Below, in pieces: positions 36,826-48,000 of a stretch of DNA of 64,000 bases (its first letter is position 1; each line of letters starts with the position of its first letter). The stretch is from Xanthomonas sp. DAR 34887 (GTDB lineage Bacteria; Pseudomonadota; Gammaproteobacteria; Xanthomonadales; Xanthomonadaceae): NCBI RefSeq assembly GCF_041245805.1, contig NZ_CP162490.1, forward strand, positions 1,961,001-2,025,000, read 5' to 3'. Under the pieces are notes generated by a model. It saw only the letters and a program-made list of their open reading frames with translations, was not told the origin of the DNA and ran no database searches. Position numbers and translations under genes: made by a program.

Positions 36826-37699
36826 GGCTGCGGGTGCGCTTGGGGCGCGTAGATTGCTGCGCGAGTGACGGGTGTGCCGGGATGGTGCCGTTGTAGGAGG
36901 GGCTTCAGCCCGACCGAGGCCGAAATCGTTTGACTCTTCCGCTTCGTTCGTCGCGACTTCAGGGCGCCTCTAATAACTTCGTTCCGCAAGCCGCAAGCCG
37001 CAAGCCGCATGCTGCGCGTGCGATGGCGTGTCGTTCCTGTCGCGGCTGAAGCCGCTCCTACAAGAGCATGGCGCATGTTGTAGGAGCGGCTTCAGCCGCG
37101 ACAGGAGGACGAAGTGGCCGTAATGCCAAAGCATCCCTGAAAAACGCGGCCGTAACGCCACCGAGTCCATCGCCAATGCGCCTTTGCCGCTTCATGGCAT
37201 CTCGAACGCATCGATGCCGGAACCTGCGGGCTGGGCGTGTCGGCGTCTTGCAAATGCGTCGGTGTGCTTTTTTGGATTATTAGTGGCTCCCACGGTGGGC
37301 GCGGGATGCACTGCCGGTTGCGCTTGAAGGGGCTTCGGCCTCTCGGTGCTATCCGAAAGCGGGAGGGCCGCCATGCAGTCTGTCGCGGCTGAAGCCGCTC
37401 CTACAAAGGCGTTGGGACGCTGGTTTGGTGCATTGTAGGAGGGCTTCATCCTTGCCGGCATCTCGAGCACGGAAGGTGCGGTTACTTCGATTGTTGCGGT
37501 GGAAGCCGCCGCTTCCGGTGGGAGCAGAAGGCAACGCCGGCTGGGTGCCTGTGGGAGGGCTTCAGCCCCGACTGCACGATGGCAGAAGGTTTTTGGGGCT
37601 GGGCGCGTCGCGGCTGATGGCCCGGCGCAGTCCGACGGCGCCAGGCCTGCCGCTTCGCGCGCCGCGGCCACCCGAAGCCGCTTGCCAGGCGTCTCTGGC
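36826..37699. repeat. Repeat-rich spacer with REP units and MITE copy 2
   Basis: This 870-base stretch has no supported gene. It holds a degenerate REP (36892-36914), MITE copy 2 (36961-37291), a REP unit in the opposite sense (37381-37406), and two degenerate units (37434-37457 and 37550-37572). Confidence 0.75.
36961..37291. mobile_element. MITE copy 2 (about 331 bp)
   Basis: It starts AGGGCGCCTCTAATAA and ends near GGATTATTAGTGGCTCCCA, where the right inverted repeat has decayed. It carries a REP doublet (37038-37104) at the same internal position as copy 1, and the flanking GACAGGAGGACGAAGTGG is nearly identical. It includes four tandem copies of GCAAGCC or similar near 36986-37010, not present in copy 1. 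Confidence 0.78.
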
Positions 37700-39202
37700 T
37701 CAATCCTGGGCGATCGCCGTGGTCGCGGCATTCGCCACCGCCGATGCTGCCGGTGCCGACGCAGTCCCTGTGGCCGCAGCCGAGGTGCCGCTGCCGCCCA
37801 GTGCCTGGTACAGGGTGACGTCGTTGTCGAGCTGGTCGAGCCTGGCCTGGGCCAGGGTCAGTTCCGCGCTGCGCCGGGTCTGCTGCGCATCCAGCCAGGT
37901 GCGCAGGTCGCTGGCGCCGCTGCGGTAGCGCACTTCGTACATGCGCTCCACGTCGCGGGCGGCGTCGAAGGAGCGCTGCGCCGACGCCACCTGCACCTGC
38001 AGTTGCGTGCGCGCCGACAAGGCGTTGTCGACGTCGCCCAGGGCGGTATACAGCGTGGTGCGGAAGGTGCTGGCGGCGATTTCGTAGCTGGTGCCGGTGA
38101 TGCGGGTGTTGAGCTGGGCCTGGCGCAGGTTGAGGAACGGCAGGGTCAGCCCGGCGCCGAGTGTGGCCAGCGGATTCTTCAGCACGTTGGCCAGCGTGGG
38201 GCTGCTGCCGTCGAGCGAGCCGTTCAGGCTCAGGGTCGGGTAATAGCTGGTCGCGGTGACCTTGATGTCGGCCAGTGCGCTGCGCAGCCGCAGTTCGGCC
38301 GCGCGCAGGTCCGGTCGGCGGGCGAGCAGTTGCGCAGGCAGGCCCGGCGCCAGCGGTGGGCGTGCGATCGCGTCCAGATTCTGCGGCTCTTCCGCCTGCG
38401 GCCACGGCCGACCGTCCAGCAGCACGGTCAGCGCGGTGCGCGCCTCCACCCGTTGCTGCAGCAGCTTGCTCTGCGCGGTGCGCTGGCTGTCCAGGTTCTG
38501 CTCGGCCTCGCGCACTTCCAGGCGCGACACGGCGCCGGCCTGGAACTGCGCCCGCACCAGTTGCAGGGTCTTGGCCAGGCGCGCGAGGTCTTCCTCGCCC
38601 GCGGCGATGCTCTGGTTGAGATAACCGAGTTGCCAGTACTGGCTGCAGACCTCGCCGACCAGGGCCAGTGCGGTGTTCTCGCGGTCCTCGTCGCTGGCCT
38701 CGGCTTCCCAGCGGTCGGCGTCGCGCTGTGCGCGCAGCTTGCCCCACAGGTCGATCTCCCAGCTCAGCGACACGCTGGCGGCATGGCTGCGGGCGACGTC
38801 GTCGTGATGGTCGGTGGCGCGGCTGCCGGAGGCGCTGACGCTGCCGCTGGCGCTGGGCCACAGGTCGGTCTCGCTCAGGCCGGCCTGCAGCCGCGCCTGG
38901 CGCAGGCGCAATCCGGCCGTGGCCAGGTCGGCGTTGACCGCCAGCGCGCGTGCGACCAGGCGGTCCAGGCGCGGATCGCCGAAGCCTTGCCACCAGGCAT
39001 CGGCGGCGATGTCCTGGGCGGGGTAGGTGGCCTGCATCGCCAGCGGCTGGCGCGCGCCGCCCGCGTGGTCGGCGCCGGCGGCGTATTGCTGCGGCACGTC
39101 GATCGGCGCGGCACGGTATTGGCCGGTGCTGACGCAGCCGGACAAGGTGGCGAGCAATGCCAGCGGCAACAGCGCCGCGCGCAACGAGGAGAGCATGTTC
39201 AT
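37700..39202 (-). CDS. Outer-membrane efflux lipoprotein, NodT family
   Basis: The 500-residue TolC-like protein has a lipoprotein signal with lipobox LSGC (Cys near residue 23) and two outer-membrane-efflux domains with long helices (LRLRQARLQAGLSETDLWPS, LRLRSALADIKVTATSYYP). Its ATG overlaps the macB stop as ATGA, so translation is coupled. It is the exit duct for the MacAB-type pump. The C-terminal tail is Ala/Thr-rich and seems dispensable. Confidence 0.93.
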   Translation of the reverse strand: MNMLSSLRAALLPLALLATLSGCVSTGQYRAAPIDVPQQYAAGADHAGGARQPLAMQATYPAQDIAADAWWQGFGDPRLDRLVARALAVNADLATAGLRLRQARLQAGLSETDLWPSASGSVSASGSRATDHHDDVARSHAASVSLSWEIDLWGKLRAQRDADRWEAEASDEDRENTALALVGEVCSQYWQLGYLNQSIAAGEEDLARLAKTLQLVRAQFQAGAVSRLEVREAEQNLDSQRTAQSKLLQQRVEARTALTVLLDGRPWPQAEEPQNLDAIARPPLAPGLPAQLLARRPDLRAAELRLRSALADIKVTATSYYPTLSLNGSLDGSSPTLANVLKNPLATLGAGLTLPFLNLRQAQLNTRITGTSYEIAASTFRTTLYTALGDVDNALSARTQLQVQVASAQRSFDAARDVERMYEVRYRSGASDLRTWLDAQQTRRSAELTLAQARLDQLDNDVTLYQALGGSGTSAAATGTASAPAASAVANAATTAIAQD

Positions 39203-41157
39203 TCGCGGGCCAAGGCCTCCACGGGATCGAGTTGCGCGGCGTTGCGCGCGGGCAGGAAGCCGAACACCACGCCGATCAGGCTGGAGCAGGCGAAGGCGGC
39301 GACGATCGAGCCGGTCGAGAAGATCATGCTGAAGCTGCCGCCGGCCGCGGCGAACACCCGACCCAGCGCCAGCGCCAGGCCGACCCCGAGCAGGCCGCCG
39401 AGCAGGCACACCAGCACCGCCTCGATCAGGAACTGCTGCATGATGTCGCTCTGCCGCGCGCCGACCGCCATGCGCACGCCGATCTCGCGGGTGCGCTCGG
39501 TCACCGACACCAGCATGATGTTCATCACCCCGATGCCGCCCACCACCAGCGCGATGGCGGCGATCGCGCCGATCATCAGGGTCAGCGTCTGCGTGGTCTT
39601 CTCGATGGTCTCGCGGATCTCGGCGCTGTTGCTGAGGAAGAAATCCTCGCTGCCGTGGCGCAGTTTCAGCAGCCGCGTCACCGCCTGCTCGGCCGCATCC
39701 ATCGGCGTGGCATCGGACACGCGCACGGTGATGCTGGACACGTAGCTCTGCCCGAGCATGCGCGACATCGCGGTGGTGTAGGGCACCCAGACGCTCAGCG
39801 AGGAACTGCTGCCGAAGCCGGTGGTCTGCTTCTGCGCCACGCCGACCACGCGCACCGGCACGTTGCCGAGCAGGATCACCTGGCCGATCGGGCTGCGCGG
39901 CGAACTGCCGAAGAACTGCGCGCGGGTGTTCTGGTCGATCACCGCCACCTGCTCGATGCCCGACACCGCCTCGGCGCCGAAGAACGCGCCTTCGGCCAGC
40001 TTCAGTCCCTTGACCCGGAAATACTGCTCGCCGACGCCGCTGACCTGGGCGGTGGACGACTGGTTGCCGTAGCGTGCGGTGACCGAAGTGGAGACGTTGG
40101 GCGTGGCGCTGTCCACGTAGCTCTGCTGCGCCAGCGCGGTGGCGTCGCGCGCCTTGAGCGTCTGCACCCGGCCCGAGCGCATGTCGCCGAAGCCGCTGCC
40201 CGGATAGACCTCGATGGTGTTGGTGCCGAGCGCGGAGATGTTGGACAGGATCTGCTGCTGCGAGCCGTTGCCCAGCGCAACCACCGAGACCACAGAGGCG
40301 ATGCCGATGATGATGCCGAGCATGGTCAGGAAGGTGCGCAGGCGGTGCGCGTTCATCGCCAGCAGCGCCATCCGGAACGCTTCGGTGAAGCGGTCGCGCA
40401 GCGCCTGGAAGCGGTTGCCGCTGGCGCTGGGCGGTGGCAGGCGGCGTGCGGCGCGGCGCGCGTCGATCGCCGGATTGGCGCGGTCGGCGATGATCGCGCC
40501 GTCGCGGATCTCGATGATCCGCTGCGCGTGCTGCGCCACCGCCATGTCGTGGGTGACGATGATGATGGTGTGGCCTTCGGCATGCAGCTCGCCGAGGATC
40601 GCCATCACTTCCTCGCCCGAGCGCGTGTCCAGCGCGCCGGTGGGCTCGTCGGCCAGGATCACCTGGCCGCCGTTCATCAGTGCGCGCGCGATCGACACGC
40701 GCTGCTGCTGGCCGCCGGAGAGCTTGCCGGGAGTGTGCCCGGCGCGGTCGCTGAGTCCCAGCCGGCGCAGCAGCTCGGCCGAGCGCGCGCTGCGCGCCGC
40801 CGCCGGCATGCCGGCGTACACCGCCGGCACTTCGATGTTGCCGCTGGCGTCGAGATCGCCGAGCAGGTGGTAGCGCTGGAAGATGAAGCCGAAGTGCTCG
40901 CGGCGCAGCTGCGCCAGCTCGTCAGGCTGCATCGCGCCGGTGGCGCGGCCGGCCACGCGGTAGCTGCCGGCGGTGGGCCGGTCCAGGCAGCCGAGGATGT
41001 TCATCAGGGTGGACTTGCCGGAGCCGGACTGGCCGACGATGGCCACCATCTCGCCGGCGGCGATGTCCAGGTTGACGTCGCGCAGCACGACCAGGGTCTC
41101 GTCGCCGGCGGGGAACTCGCGGCGCAGGTCGCGCAGTTGCAGCAGGGCTTCGCTCAT
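39199..41157 (-). CDS. macB: MacB-type ABC transporter (ATPase-permease fusion)
   Basis: The 652-residue protein has an N-terminal ATPase: Walker A GQSGSGKST (about 42-50), signature LSGGQQQR, Walker B VILADEPT and H-loop VTHD. A permease half follows with one membrane segment (about 275-295), a large periplasmic MacB domain and three C-terminal membrane segments. It drives export of macrolides, lipopeptides or virulence peptides through a mechanotransmission cycle with MacA and the outer-membrane duct. The length fits MacB. It lies 10 bases after macA. Confidence 0.95.
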   Translation of the reverse strand: MSEALLQLRDLRREFPAGDETLVVLRDVNLDIAAGEMVAIVGQSGSGKSTLMNILGCLDRPTAGSYRVAGRATGAMQPDELAQLRREHFGFIFQRYHLLGDLDASGNIEVPAVYAGMPAAARSARSAELLRRLGLSDRAGHTPGKLSGGQQQRVSIARALMNGGQVILADEPTGALDTRSGEEVMAILGELHAEGHTIIIVTHDMAVAQHAQRIIEIRDGAIIADRANPAIDARRAARRLPPPSASGNRFQALRDRFTEAFRMALLAMNAHRLRTFLTMLGIIIGIASVVSVVALGNGSQQQILSNISALGTNTIEVYPGSGFGDMRSGRVQTLKARDATALAQQSYVDSATPNVSTSVTARYGNQSSTAQVSGVGEQYFRVKGLKLAEGAFFGAEAVSGIEQVAVIDQNTRAQFFGSSPRSPIGQVILLGNVPVRVVGVAQKQTTGFGSSSSLSVWVPYTTAMSRMLGQSYVSSITVRVSDATPMDAAEQAVTRLLKLRHGSEDFFLSNSAEIRETIEKTTQTLTLMIGAIAAIALVVGGIGVMNIMLVSVTERTREIGVRMAVGARQSDIMQQFLIEAVLVCLLGGLLGVGLALALGRVFAAAGGSFSMIFSTGSIVAAFACSSLIGVVFGFLPARNAAQLDPVEALARE

Positions 41158-41167
41158 GGCCGGCGCC

Positions 41168-42415
41168 TCACATGCCCATCGGCGGTGGGCCGCCGCCGGG
41201 GCCGCCGCGGCGCTGGCTGTTCTTCTCGCTGGCCGCCTGCTTGGTCGCGGCGGTGGCCTCGCCGACCACCACCCGCTCGCCCTCGCGCAGGCCGCTCTTC
41301 ACTTCGGCCAGCGCGTTGTTGTCGAGGCCTATGCTTACGGCGCGCGGCTGCGGGCGTCCGTCGGCGCCGACCACCCGCACCGTGTAGCGGCCGTCGCCGC
41401 GTTTGTCGCCCAGCGCCGCCGAGGGGATGCTCAGCACCTTGTCGGCCTTGCCGAGCACGATGCTGACCTGCGCGGTCATGTAGGTGCGCAGTTCGCGGTC
41501 GGCGTTGTCCACGTCGAACAGGCCGTTGTAGTAGATCGCCGAACTGGAGGTGGACGTGGACGAGGACGAGGTGGACGAGGAGGTGCTGTCCTCGCTGGTC
41601 ACCGATTCGGGCGCCGGGGCGATGTCGCGCAGGATGCTGGTGTAGCGCTTGTCGGGGTTGCCGAGGATGCTGAAGTGCACCGGCTGGCCCTCCTTGGTCT
41701 TGACCACGTCGGCTTCGGAGATTTCCGCGTACACGGTCATGATGTTGAGGTTGCCGAGCATGACGATGGTCGGCGTGCTCTGGTTGGCGTTGACCGTCTG
41801 CCCCTGCTTGGACACCACCGCGACCACGGTGCCGTCGATCGGCGCGGTGATCTTGGTGTAGCCGAGGTTGGTCTGCGCGTTTTCCACCGTGGTCTGCTGC
41901 TCGGCGATGGTGGCGTCGAGCGCGGCGATCTGCGCGCGGGTGCCTTCCAGCGTGGCGAGCGCGCTGTCGTAGTCGGCCTGGGAGGTGGCTTCGGCGGCCA
42001 GCATCTGCTGCTGGCGCTTGAACGCCAGTTCGTACTGGCGCAGGTTGGCGACCTGCACCTGGCGCGTGGCGCGCGCGTTCTGCAGCGCCGCCTGCGCGCT
42101 CTTGAGCGTGTTGAGCTGTGTGCGCGAATCGATCTCGGCGATCAGGTCGCCGGCCTTGACGTTGTCGCCGAGCTTGACCTTCAGCGACTCGATGCGGCCG
42201 GACGCCTGCGCGCCGACGCTGACCAGCTGAGACGGTTTGATCGTGCCGGTGGCCTCGACGGTCTGCTCGATGTCGCCGCGCACCACCGGCGAGGTGGCCA
42301 GGGTCGGTGCTTCCGGCGGGCGCAGCCACCAGGCCGCGATCGCGGCGAGCAGCAGCAGCGCGAGGATCGACAGCACGATCCGGTTGCGTCGTGTCGTGGG
42401 AAGCGCGGATTTCAC
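41168..42415 (-). CDS. macA: MacA-type periplasmic adaptor
   Basis: The 415-residue membrane fusion protein has one N-terminal anchor (about residues 13-30), a lipoyl half (VEATGTIKPSQLVSVGAQASGRI), a helical hairpin, a second lipoyl half (KITAPIDGTVVAVVSKQGQTVNA) and barrel domains. A Ser/Thr-rich insert (about residues 280-300, SSTSSSSTS) is unusual for MacA. The start is taken as GTG 42415 because the frame upstream is not protein-like and there is no ATG near. It heads the macA-macB-nodT operon, divergent from a two-component pair. The C-terminus is Gly/Pro-rich. Confidence 0.9.
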   Translation of the reverse strand: MKSALPTTRRNRIVLSILALLLLAAIAAWWLRPPEAPTLATSPVVRGDIEQTVEATGTIKPSQLVSVGAQASGRIESLKVKLGDNVKAGDLIAEIDSRTQLNTLKSAQAALQNARATRQVQVANLRQYELAFKRQQQMLAAEATSQADYDSALATLEGTRAQIAALDATIAEQQTTVENAQTNLGYTKITAPIDGTVVAVVSKQGQTVNANQSTPTIVMLGNLNIMTVYAEISEADVVKTKEGQPVHFSILGNPDKRYTSILRDIAPAPESVTSEDSTSSSTSSSSTSTSSSAIYYNGLFDVDNADRELRTYMTAQVSIVLGKADKVLSIPSAALGDKRGDGRYTVRVVGADGRPQPRAVSIGLDNNALAEVKSGLREGERVVVGEATAATKQAASEKNSQRRGGPGGGPPPMGM

Positions 42416-42636
42416 GGAGGCGGAACCTGTGGCCTGGCCGCGTGCTGCGGCGTCGACAGCAGCATGGCGGCCGCGCCCGTGCGGCCTCAACGCACGTTGT
42501 GTGTCGGCGTGTATCGGGTTCAGCGTGGCCGGTATCGGCGTGTTTCCGGCCGCGCCGGCGATACGCGGCGACACGCAGCGGGCGCGCGCGCCGATCGGCT
42601 AGGATGGATCATCGCCGCATGAAGGAAGAACCGACG

Positions 42637-43344
42637 ATGCATCGCCTGCTGGTGGTCGACGACGACGTCGACATCCGCACCCTGCTGGCCGAACAGTTGG
42701 GCCGCGCCGGCTACCAGGTCAGCACCGCCAGCGACGGCGCGCAGATGCGCCAGGTGCTGGAGCGCGAACACGTGGACCTGATCGTGCTCGACCTGAACCT
42801 GCCGCGCGAGGACGGGCTGACCCTGTGCCGCGACCTGCGCGCCAGGTCGAGCACGCCGGTGATCATGCTGACTGCGCGCAGCGAGCCGATCGACCGCGTG
42901 CTCGGCCTGGAGATGGGCGCCGACGACTACCTGGCCAAACCGTTCGAGCCGCGCGAATTGCTGGCGCGGATCCGCAACGTGCTGCGCCGGACCGAGGCGC
43001 TGCCGGCCAACCTGGAGCCGCTGGCGATCCGCCGCGCGCGCTTCGGCGGCTGGCTGTTCGACCTGGAACAACGCCACCTGGTCGATCCGGGCGGCAGGGT
43101 GGTGGTGCTGTCCGGCGCCGAATTCCGCCTGCTGCGGGTGTTCGTCGGCCATGCCAACAAGGTGCTGTCGCGCGAACAGCTGGTGGCGTTGAGCAGCGGC
43201 CGCCAGTACGAGGCGCAGGACCGCGCGATCGACCTGCAGATCAGCCGCCTGCGGCAGAAGCTGGGCGACAGCGGCGGCGACGGCCTGATCAAGACCGTGC
43301 GCAACGAAGGCTATGTGCTGGCCGCGGCGGTGGCGCTGGAATGA
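42637..43344 (+). CDS. OmpR-family response regulator
   Basis: The 235-residue protein has a receiver domain with acidic pocket VDDDVD, phospho-acceptor Asp52 in LDLNLP, and Lys101 in AKPFE. The winged-helix DNA-binding domain has LSGAEFRLLRVF and DRAIDLQISRLRQKLG. Among three in-frame ATGs, 42637 has AAGGAAG about 8 bases upstream and gives the normal N-terminus. It overlaps the kinase gene by ATGA. Being divergent from macAB-nodT, it is the likely activator or repressor of that pump. Confidence 0.93.
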   Translation: MHRLLVVDDDVDIRTLLAEQLGRAGYQVSTASDGAQMRQVLEREHVDLIVLDLNLPREDGLTLCRDLRARSSTPVIMLTARSEPIDRVLGLEMGADDYLAKPFEPRELLARIRNVLRRTEALPANLEPLAIRRARFGGWLFDLEQRHLVDPGGRVVVLSGAEFRLLRVFVGHANKVLSREQLVALSSGRQYEAQDRAIDLQISRLRQKLGDSGGDGLIKTVRNEGYVLAAAVALE

Positions 43345-44729
43345 AGCGGCTGCGCCTGTTCTTCGCCTCGATGGCCGGGCGCCTGTTCCTGATCCTGCTG
43401 CTGGGCATGGCCTGCGCGGCCAGCTTCGCCACGCTGCTGGCCAATGCCAAGCGCCGCCAGGAATTCGACCGGCAGAACATGGAGCGCACCGCCGACCGCC
43501 TGCAGAGCTTCGTCGAACTGCTGCAGAGCGCCAGCCCGGAACTGCGCGCGCGGCTGCTGTCGCTGGGCGGGCCGGGCATCCGCATCCTGCCGGCCACGGC
43601 ACGCGCGCAGGCGCCGGACCCGGCGTTCGCCGCGGTGCTCGGCGCGCGCAGCGGCGCGCTCGCGCAGGCGCAGGTGTCGCGCCTGGACATGCCCGCCTGC
43701 ATGCCGCAGCGCCCGGATTTCCTGCCGCCGCCGCAACGCCGCGACTTCGAGCGCGAGGACGCTGCGCTGGAACCGCCGACCTGCCGGCTGATCGCCCTGC
43801 GCCTGGACGACGGCACGCCGCTGCGGCTGGGCCTGCAGACCCAGCCGATCGCGCGGCAGACCGCGCTGGCGGTGGACCCGTTGTTCCTGTCGCTGCTGGC
43901 GCTGGCGATCGCGCTGCTGGCCTATGTGGTCGCGCGCATCGCCAGCACGCCGCTGCAGCGGCTGGCCGACGCCGCCGATGACCTCGGCCAGGACCTGCAG
44001 CGCCCGCCGCTGCAGGTGCGCGGGCCGCTGGAAGTGCGCCGTGCCGCGCAGGCCTTCAATGCGATGCAGCAGCGCCTGCAGCGGCACCTTGGCGAACGCA
44101 CGCAGATGCTGGCGGCGATCACCCACGACCTGCAGACCCCGTCCACGCGGCTGCGGCTGCGGCTGGAGAACGTGCAGGACGAAGCGCTGCGCGAGCGCCT
44201 GATCGGCGACCTGGCGGCGATGCAGGCGTTGATCCGCGAAGGCCTGGAGCTGGCGCGCAGCGCTGAGACCGCCGAACGCCGCGCCGCGCTGGACCTGGAT
44301 TCGCTGCTGCAGAGCGTGGTCGAGGACGCGGCCGAAGCCGGCGCCGACGCGGTGTTCGAACACGGCTGCGGCGCGGTGCTGCCTTTGCGGCCGTTGGCGA
44401 TGCACCGGCTGTTCTCCAACCTGATCGACAACGCCCTGAAGTATGGCGGCGCGGTGCGGGTCGCCGCCGAGCGCCATGCCGACGGCGCGCTCAGTGTGTA
44501 TGTGCGCGACCGCGGCCCGGGTATCGCCGAGGCCGAACTGGAGACGGTGTTCGATCCGTTCGTGCGGCTGGAGACCTCGCGCTCGCGCGAGACCGGCGGC
44601 GCCGGCCTGGGCCTGACCATCGCCCGCGCGCTGGCCGAGAAGGACGGTGCCACGCTGCGCCTGCGCAACCTGCCGGCAGGCGGCCTGGAGGCCTGCGTGC
44701 ACTGGGCCGCGCCGCTGCGCCGCAGCTGA
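43341..44729 (+). CDS. Sensor histidine kinase partner of the OmpR-type regulator
   Basis: The 462-residue protein has two membrane segments (about residues 12-32 and 181-200) enclosing a periplasmic sensor of about 145 residues, then a HAMP domain, dimerisation domain with His262 in ITHDLQTP and the ATPase domain (NLIDNALKYGG, DRGPGI, GAGLGLTIA). It phosphorylates the regulator encoded just upstream. The periplasmic part is rich in Pro and Arg with two Cys (about 120 and 148), which might form a disulfide. The signal sensed is unknown. Confidence 0.93.
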   Translation: MKRLRLFFASMAGRLFLILLLGMACAASFATLLANAKRRQEFDRQNMERTADRLQSFVELLQSASPELRARLLSLGGPGIRILPATARAQAPDPAFAAVLGARSGALAQAQVSRLDMPACMPQRPDFLPPPQRRDFEREDAALEPPTCRLIALRLDDGTPLRLGLQTQPIARQTALAVDPLFLSLLALAIALLAYVVARIASTPLQRLADAADDLGQDLQRPPLQVRGPLEVRRAAQAFNAMQQRLQRHLGERTQMLAAITHDLQTPSTRLRLRLENVQDEALRERLIGDLAAMQALIREGLELARSAETAERRAALDLDSLLQSVVEDAAEAGADAVFEHGCGAVLPLRPLAMHRLFSNLIDNALKYGGAVRVAAERHADGALSVYVRDRGPGIAEAELETVFDPFVRLETSRSRETGGAGLGLTIARALAEKDGATLRLRNLPAGGLEACVHWAAPLRRS

Positions 44730-45043
44730 GCGCCGCAAGCGCGTCCACCCGCGGCGGCGGATTTTTGCCTACCATGTGCGCTCTTCCCGTGTTCCGTTCC
44801 GGTAATGAGCCAGTATCGCCCCCGTCTCGCCGATCCTGGCCGGCCGCCGTGCCCCGGGGCATGGCGTCCACTGCCTGGCAGGAGCGGCCAGCAGGGCCGC
44901 GATGGCGCCGGCGTGGCCCTGCGCCAGCGCGCGGCGGCGCCCGCCCGCGACCGCGCCGGTTTGGCCCGCGCCTGCGCGCGCTTCTTGCGCGCCGCACCGG
45001 AATCGATGGCATGCGCTAGCGCTCTCCAGGCCGGATCGACCCG
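44730..45043. other. Intergenic spacer before the propeller-GGDEF gene
   Basis: 314 bases. The frames present are rich in Arg, Pro and Ala and look like out-of-frame GC-rich DNA. No gene, hairpin with T-run or clear promoter was identified. Confidence 0.4.
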
Positions 45044-48000
45044 GTGAGGGCGGGGGCATCGGGGCATGCGGCGGCGGTCCGCCGCGCCGCGCATGCGTGG
45101 CTGCTGCTGGCGCTGTTCGCCTTGTCGCTGGGAATACGTCCGGCCGCAGCCGCCGACCCGGCCGTGGCGGGGCCGCCGCCGCTGCGCGACTACGCCGTGG
45201 ATGCCTGGACCTCGCGCAACGGCCTGCCGCACAACTCGTTGCGCGACCTGGCGCAGACCCAGGACGGACGCCTGTGGTTCGCCACCTGGGAAGGCCTGGT
45301 GCGCTACAACGGCCTGGACTTCGCGGTGATCGACCGCAGCACCCGGCCCGGCCTGCCCGACAACGGCGTCGGCGCGCTGTACGTGGACCGCGACGGCGCG
45401 TTGTGGCTCAGCGATTCGCGCGGCAACCTGGGCCGTTACGACCGCGCCGGCAACTGGCGCTTCTGGCTGCAGCCGCCGGGCTGGCCGCGCGCGCTGATCC
45501 ACGCCATGACCGAGGACCGCCAGGGGCGGCTGTGGTTGCTGTTCGAAGGCAACGGCCTGGGCTGCCTGTGGCCGGACGGCCGCTTCGACTACCAGCCGGC
45601 GCCGCCGGATCTGCCGCTGGCCAACAGCTTCCCGCGGATCGCCGTGGACGACCGCGGCCGGGTCTGGATCGGCAGCCTCGACGGCCTGCTGTACCGCGAC
45701 GCGCAGGGCGTGCTGCGGCGCGCGCCGGCCGCCTTCGGGTTGCCGCCCGGGCTGGCCTGGCCGTACCGCGACGCCGACGGCACGCTGTGGCTGGTGGCCG
45801 GCGAGAACGTGTACCGGCTGCAGGGCGAGCAGGCCGTGCTGGTGCAGCGCCTGCCGGGCTACGGCCACTTCACCGCGATGCTGCGCGACCGCGACGGCGC
45901 GTTGTGGCTGGGCACCGAGAACCAGGGCCTGCTGCGCATCGGCCGGTACGGCATCGAGCACATGGCGCCGGGCGAGGTGCTGCCCAACGGGCGCGTGGTG
46001 AGCCTGCTCGAGGACGCCGAGGGCAGCGTCTGGATCGGTGCCAACGGCGGTCTGTTCCGGCTGCGCGAGACCCTGTTCACCAGCTACACGCGCCGCGACG
46101 GACTCAGCGGCGACTACGTGCGCGCGCTGCTGGAAGCGCCCGACGGCGCGCTGTGGATCGGTAGCGCCGCCGGCCTGGACCGGATGGCGGCGGATGGCAG
46201 CATCGCGCCATCGGGCCTGCGCAACGCCAACGGCAGCGCGCCGTCGGTGCTGAGCCTGGCGCGCGGCAGCGACGGCGACCTGTGGGTCGGCACCTATGCC
46301 GACGGCGTGTACCGGCTGCGTGACGGCCGCGTGCGCCACCACTACGACAAGGACGATGGCCTGCCCAGTGGGCATGTCCGCGCGATCAGCGTGGATGGCG
46401 CCGGCACGGTGTGGCTCGGCACCCAGCGCGGCCTGGTGCGCATCGACGGCGAGCAGGCGCGCGTCGCCGACGTGCCGGGCTTGCCGCAAGGGCTGATCAC
46501 CGCGCTGGCCAGCATCGGCGGCGCATTGTGGATCGGCTCGGTCGAAGGCGCCTCGGTGCTGCGCGACGGCCGCGTCCAGCAGCTGCCGCTGGAACCGCTG
46601 GGCGGCGCGCGCAGCGTGTTCGGCTTCCAGGCGCTGGGCCGCGACGTGTGGATCTCCACCGACCGCGGCCTGCACCGTGACCGCGACGGCAGCCTGGCGC
46701 GGGTCGGGCTGGAGCAGGGCATGCCGGTGGACACCGTGTTCCAGCTGGTCCGCGACCGCCTGGGCAATGTCTGGATCACCAGCAACCGCGGCGTGCTGCG
46801 CACCAGCGCCGACGCGCTGAATGCGGTCGCCGACGGTCGCGCCGGCAGGTTGCAGGTGAGCCGTTACAACGAAATCGACGGCATGGCCAATGCCCAGGGC
46901 AACGGCAGCTCCGGCCCTTCGGAAATCGTGCGAGGCGACGGCAGCGTGTGGCTGGTGACGGCCGGCGGCGTCAGTACGGTCGATCCGAACCGGCTGCAGC
47001 GCTTCCGCGAGCGCCTGCCGCCACCGGCGGCGATCGAGAACGTGTTGCTGGACGGGCATGCCTTCGACTGGCGGCGCCAGTCGCGCCTGCCCGGCGCCAC
47101 ACGCATCGCGGTGTCCTACGTCGGGCTCAGCTACCTGCTGCCCGAGCGCATCCGCTACCGCACCCGGCTCGACGGCCTGGACAAGGACTGGGTGGACCGC
47201 GGCCAGCAACGCAGCGTCGAATTCATCGGCCTGCCGCCGGGCGAGTACACCTTGCGTGTCGCCGCGGCGCATCCGGATGGCGCCTGGAGCGCGCGCGAGG
47301 CGGTCTGGCACTTCAGCGTCGCCCCGCTGTGGTGGCAGCGTGGCGGCGTGCAGGCCGCTGTCGCGCTGGCGCTGCTGCTCGCGCTGGTGGCGCTGTACCG
47401 CTACCTGATCGCCCGCTACAAGCGGCGCAATCTACGCCTGGAGCGGCTGGTCAAGCAGCGCACCGGTGCCCTGCAACTGCAGACCGAGCGGCTGCTGCGC
47501 GCCGACGCCGACAAGAGCCAGCTGCTGGCCGAACTGCAGCACCAGGCCGACGCGTTCGAGCGCCAGGCCCACGAAGACGCATTGACCGGTCTGCCGAACC
47601 GCCGCCATTTCGACGAGGTGCTGCTGCGCGAGCTGCGCCGCGCGCAGCGCAGCGGCAATCCGCTGTGCCTGCTGGTGATCGACATCGACCGCTTCAAGCA
47701 GATCAACGACGGCTACTCGCACGCCACCGGCGACGCGGTGCTGCGCGAGGTCGGGCAACTGCTGCTGAGCGCCTGCCGCGGCTCCGACCTGCCGGCGCGT
47801 CTGGGCGGCGAGGAATTCGCCGTGCTGCTCGGCGACACCCCGCCGGCCGACGCCGAGCGCATGGCGTCGCGCCTGCGCGACCTGTTCCACGCACGCCTGC
47901 AATGGGCCGACGCGCCGGCGCTGCGGGTGACTTTCAGCGGAGGACTGGTTGCGCTGAGCGGGGAGGAGACGCCGAGCCAGTTGCTGCAGCGCGCGGATGT

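Noticed and set aside
29795..37572. Repeated GTAGGAGCGGCTTCAGCC units as a CRISPR array
   Set aside because: Spacing is irregular, units are inverted pairs and there are no unique equal-length spacers or cas genes; they are REP units.
43922..47311. Long minus-strand frame opposite the kinase and propeller-GGDEF genes
   Set aside because: Repetitive composition reflects the propeller repeats of the real gene.
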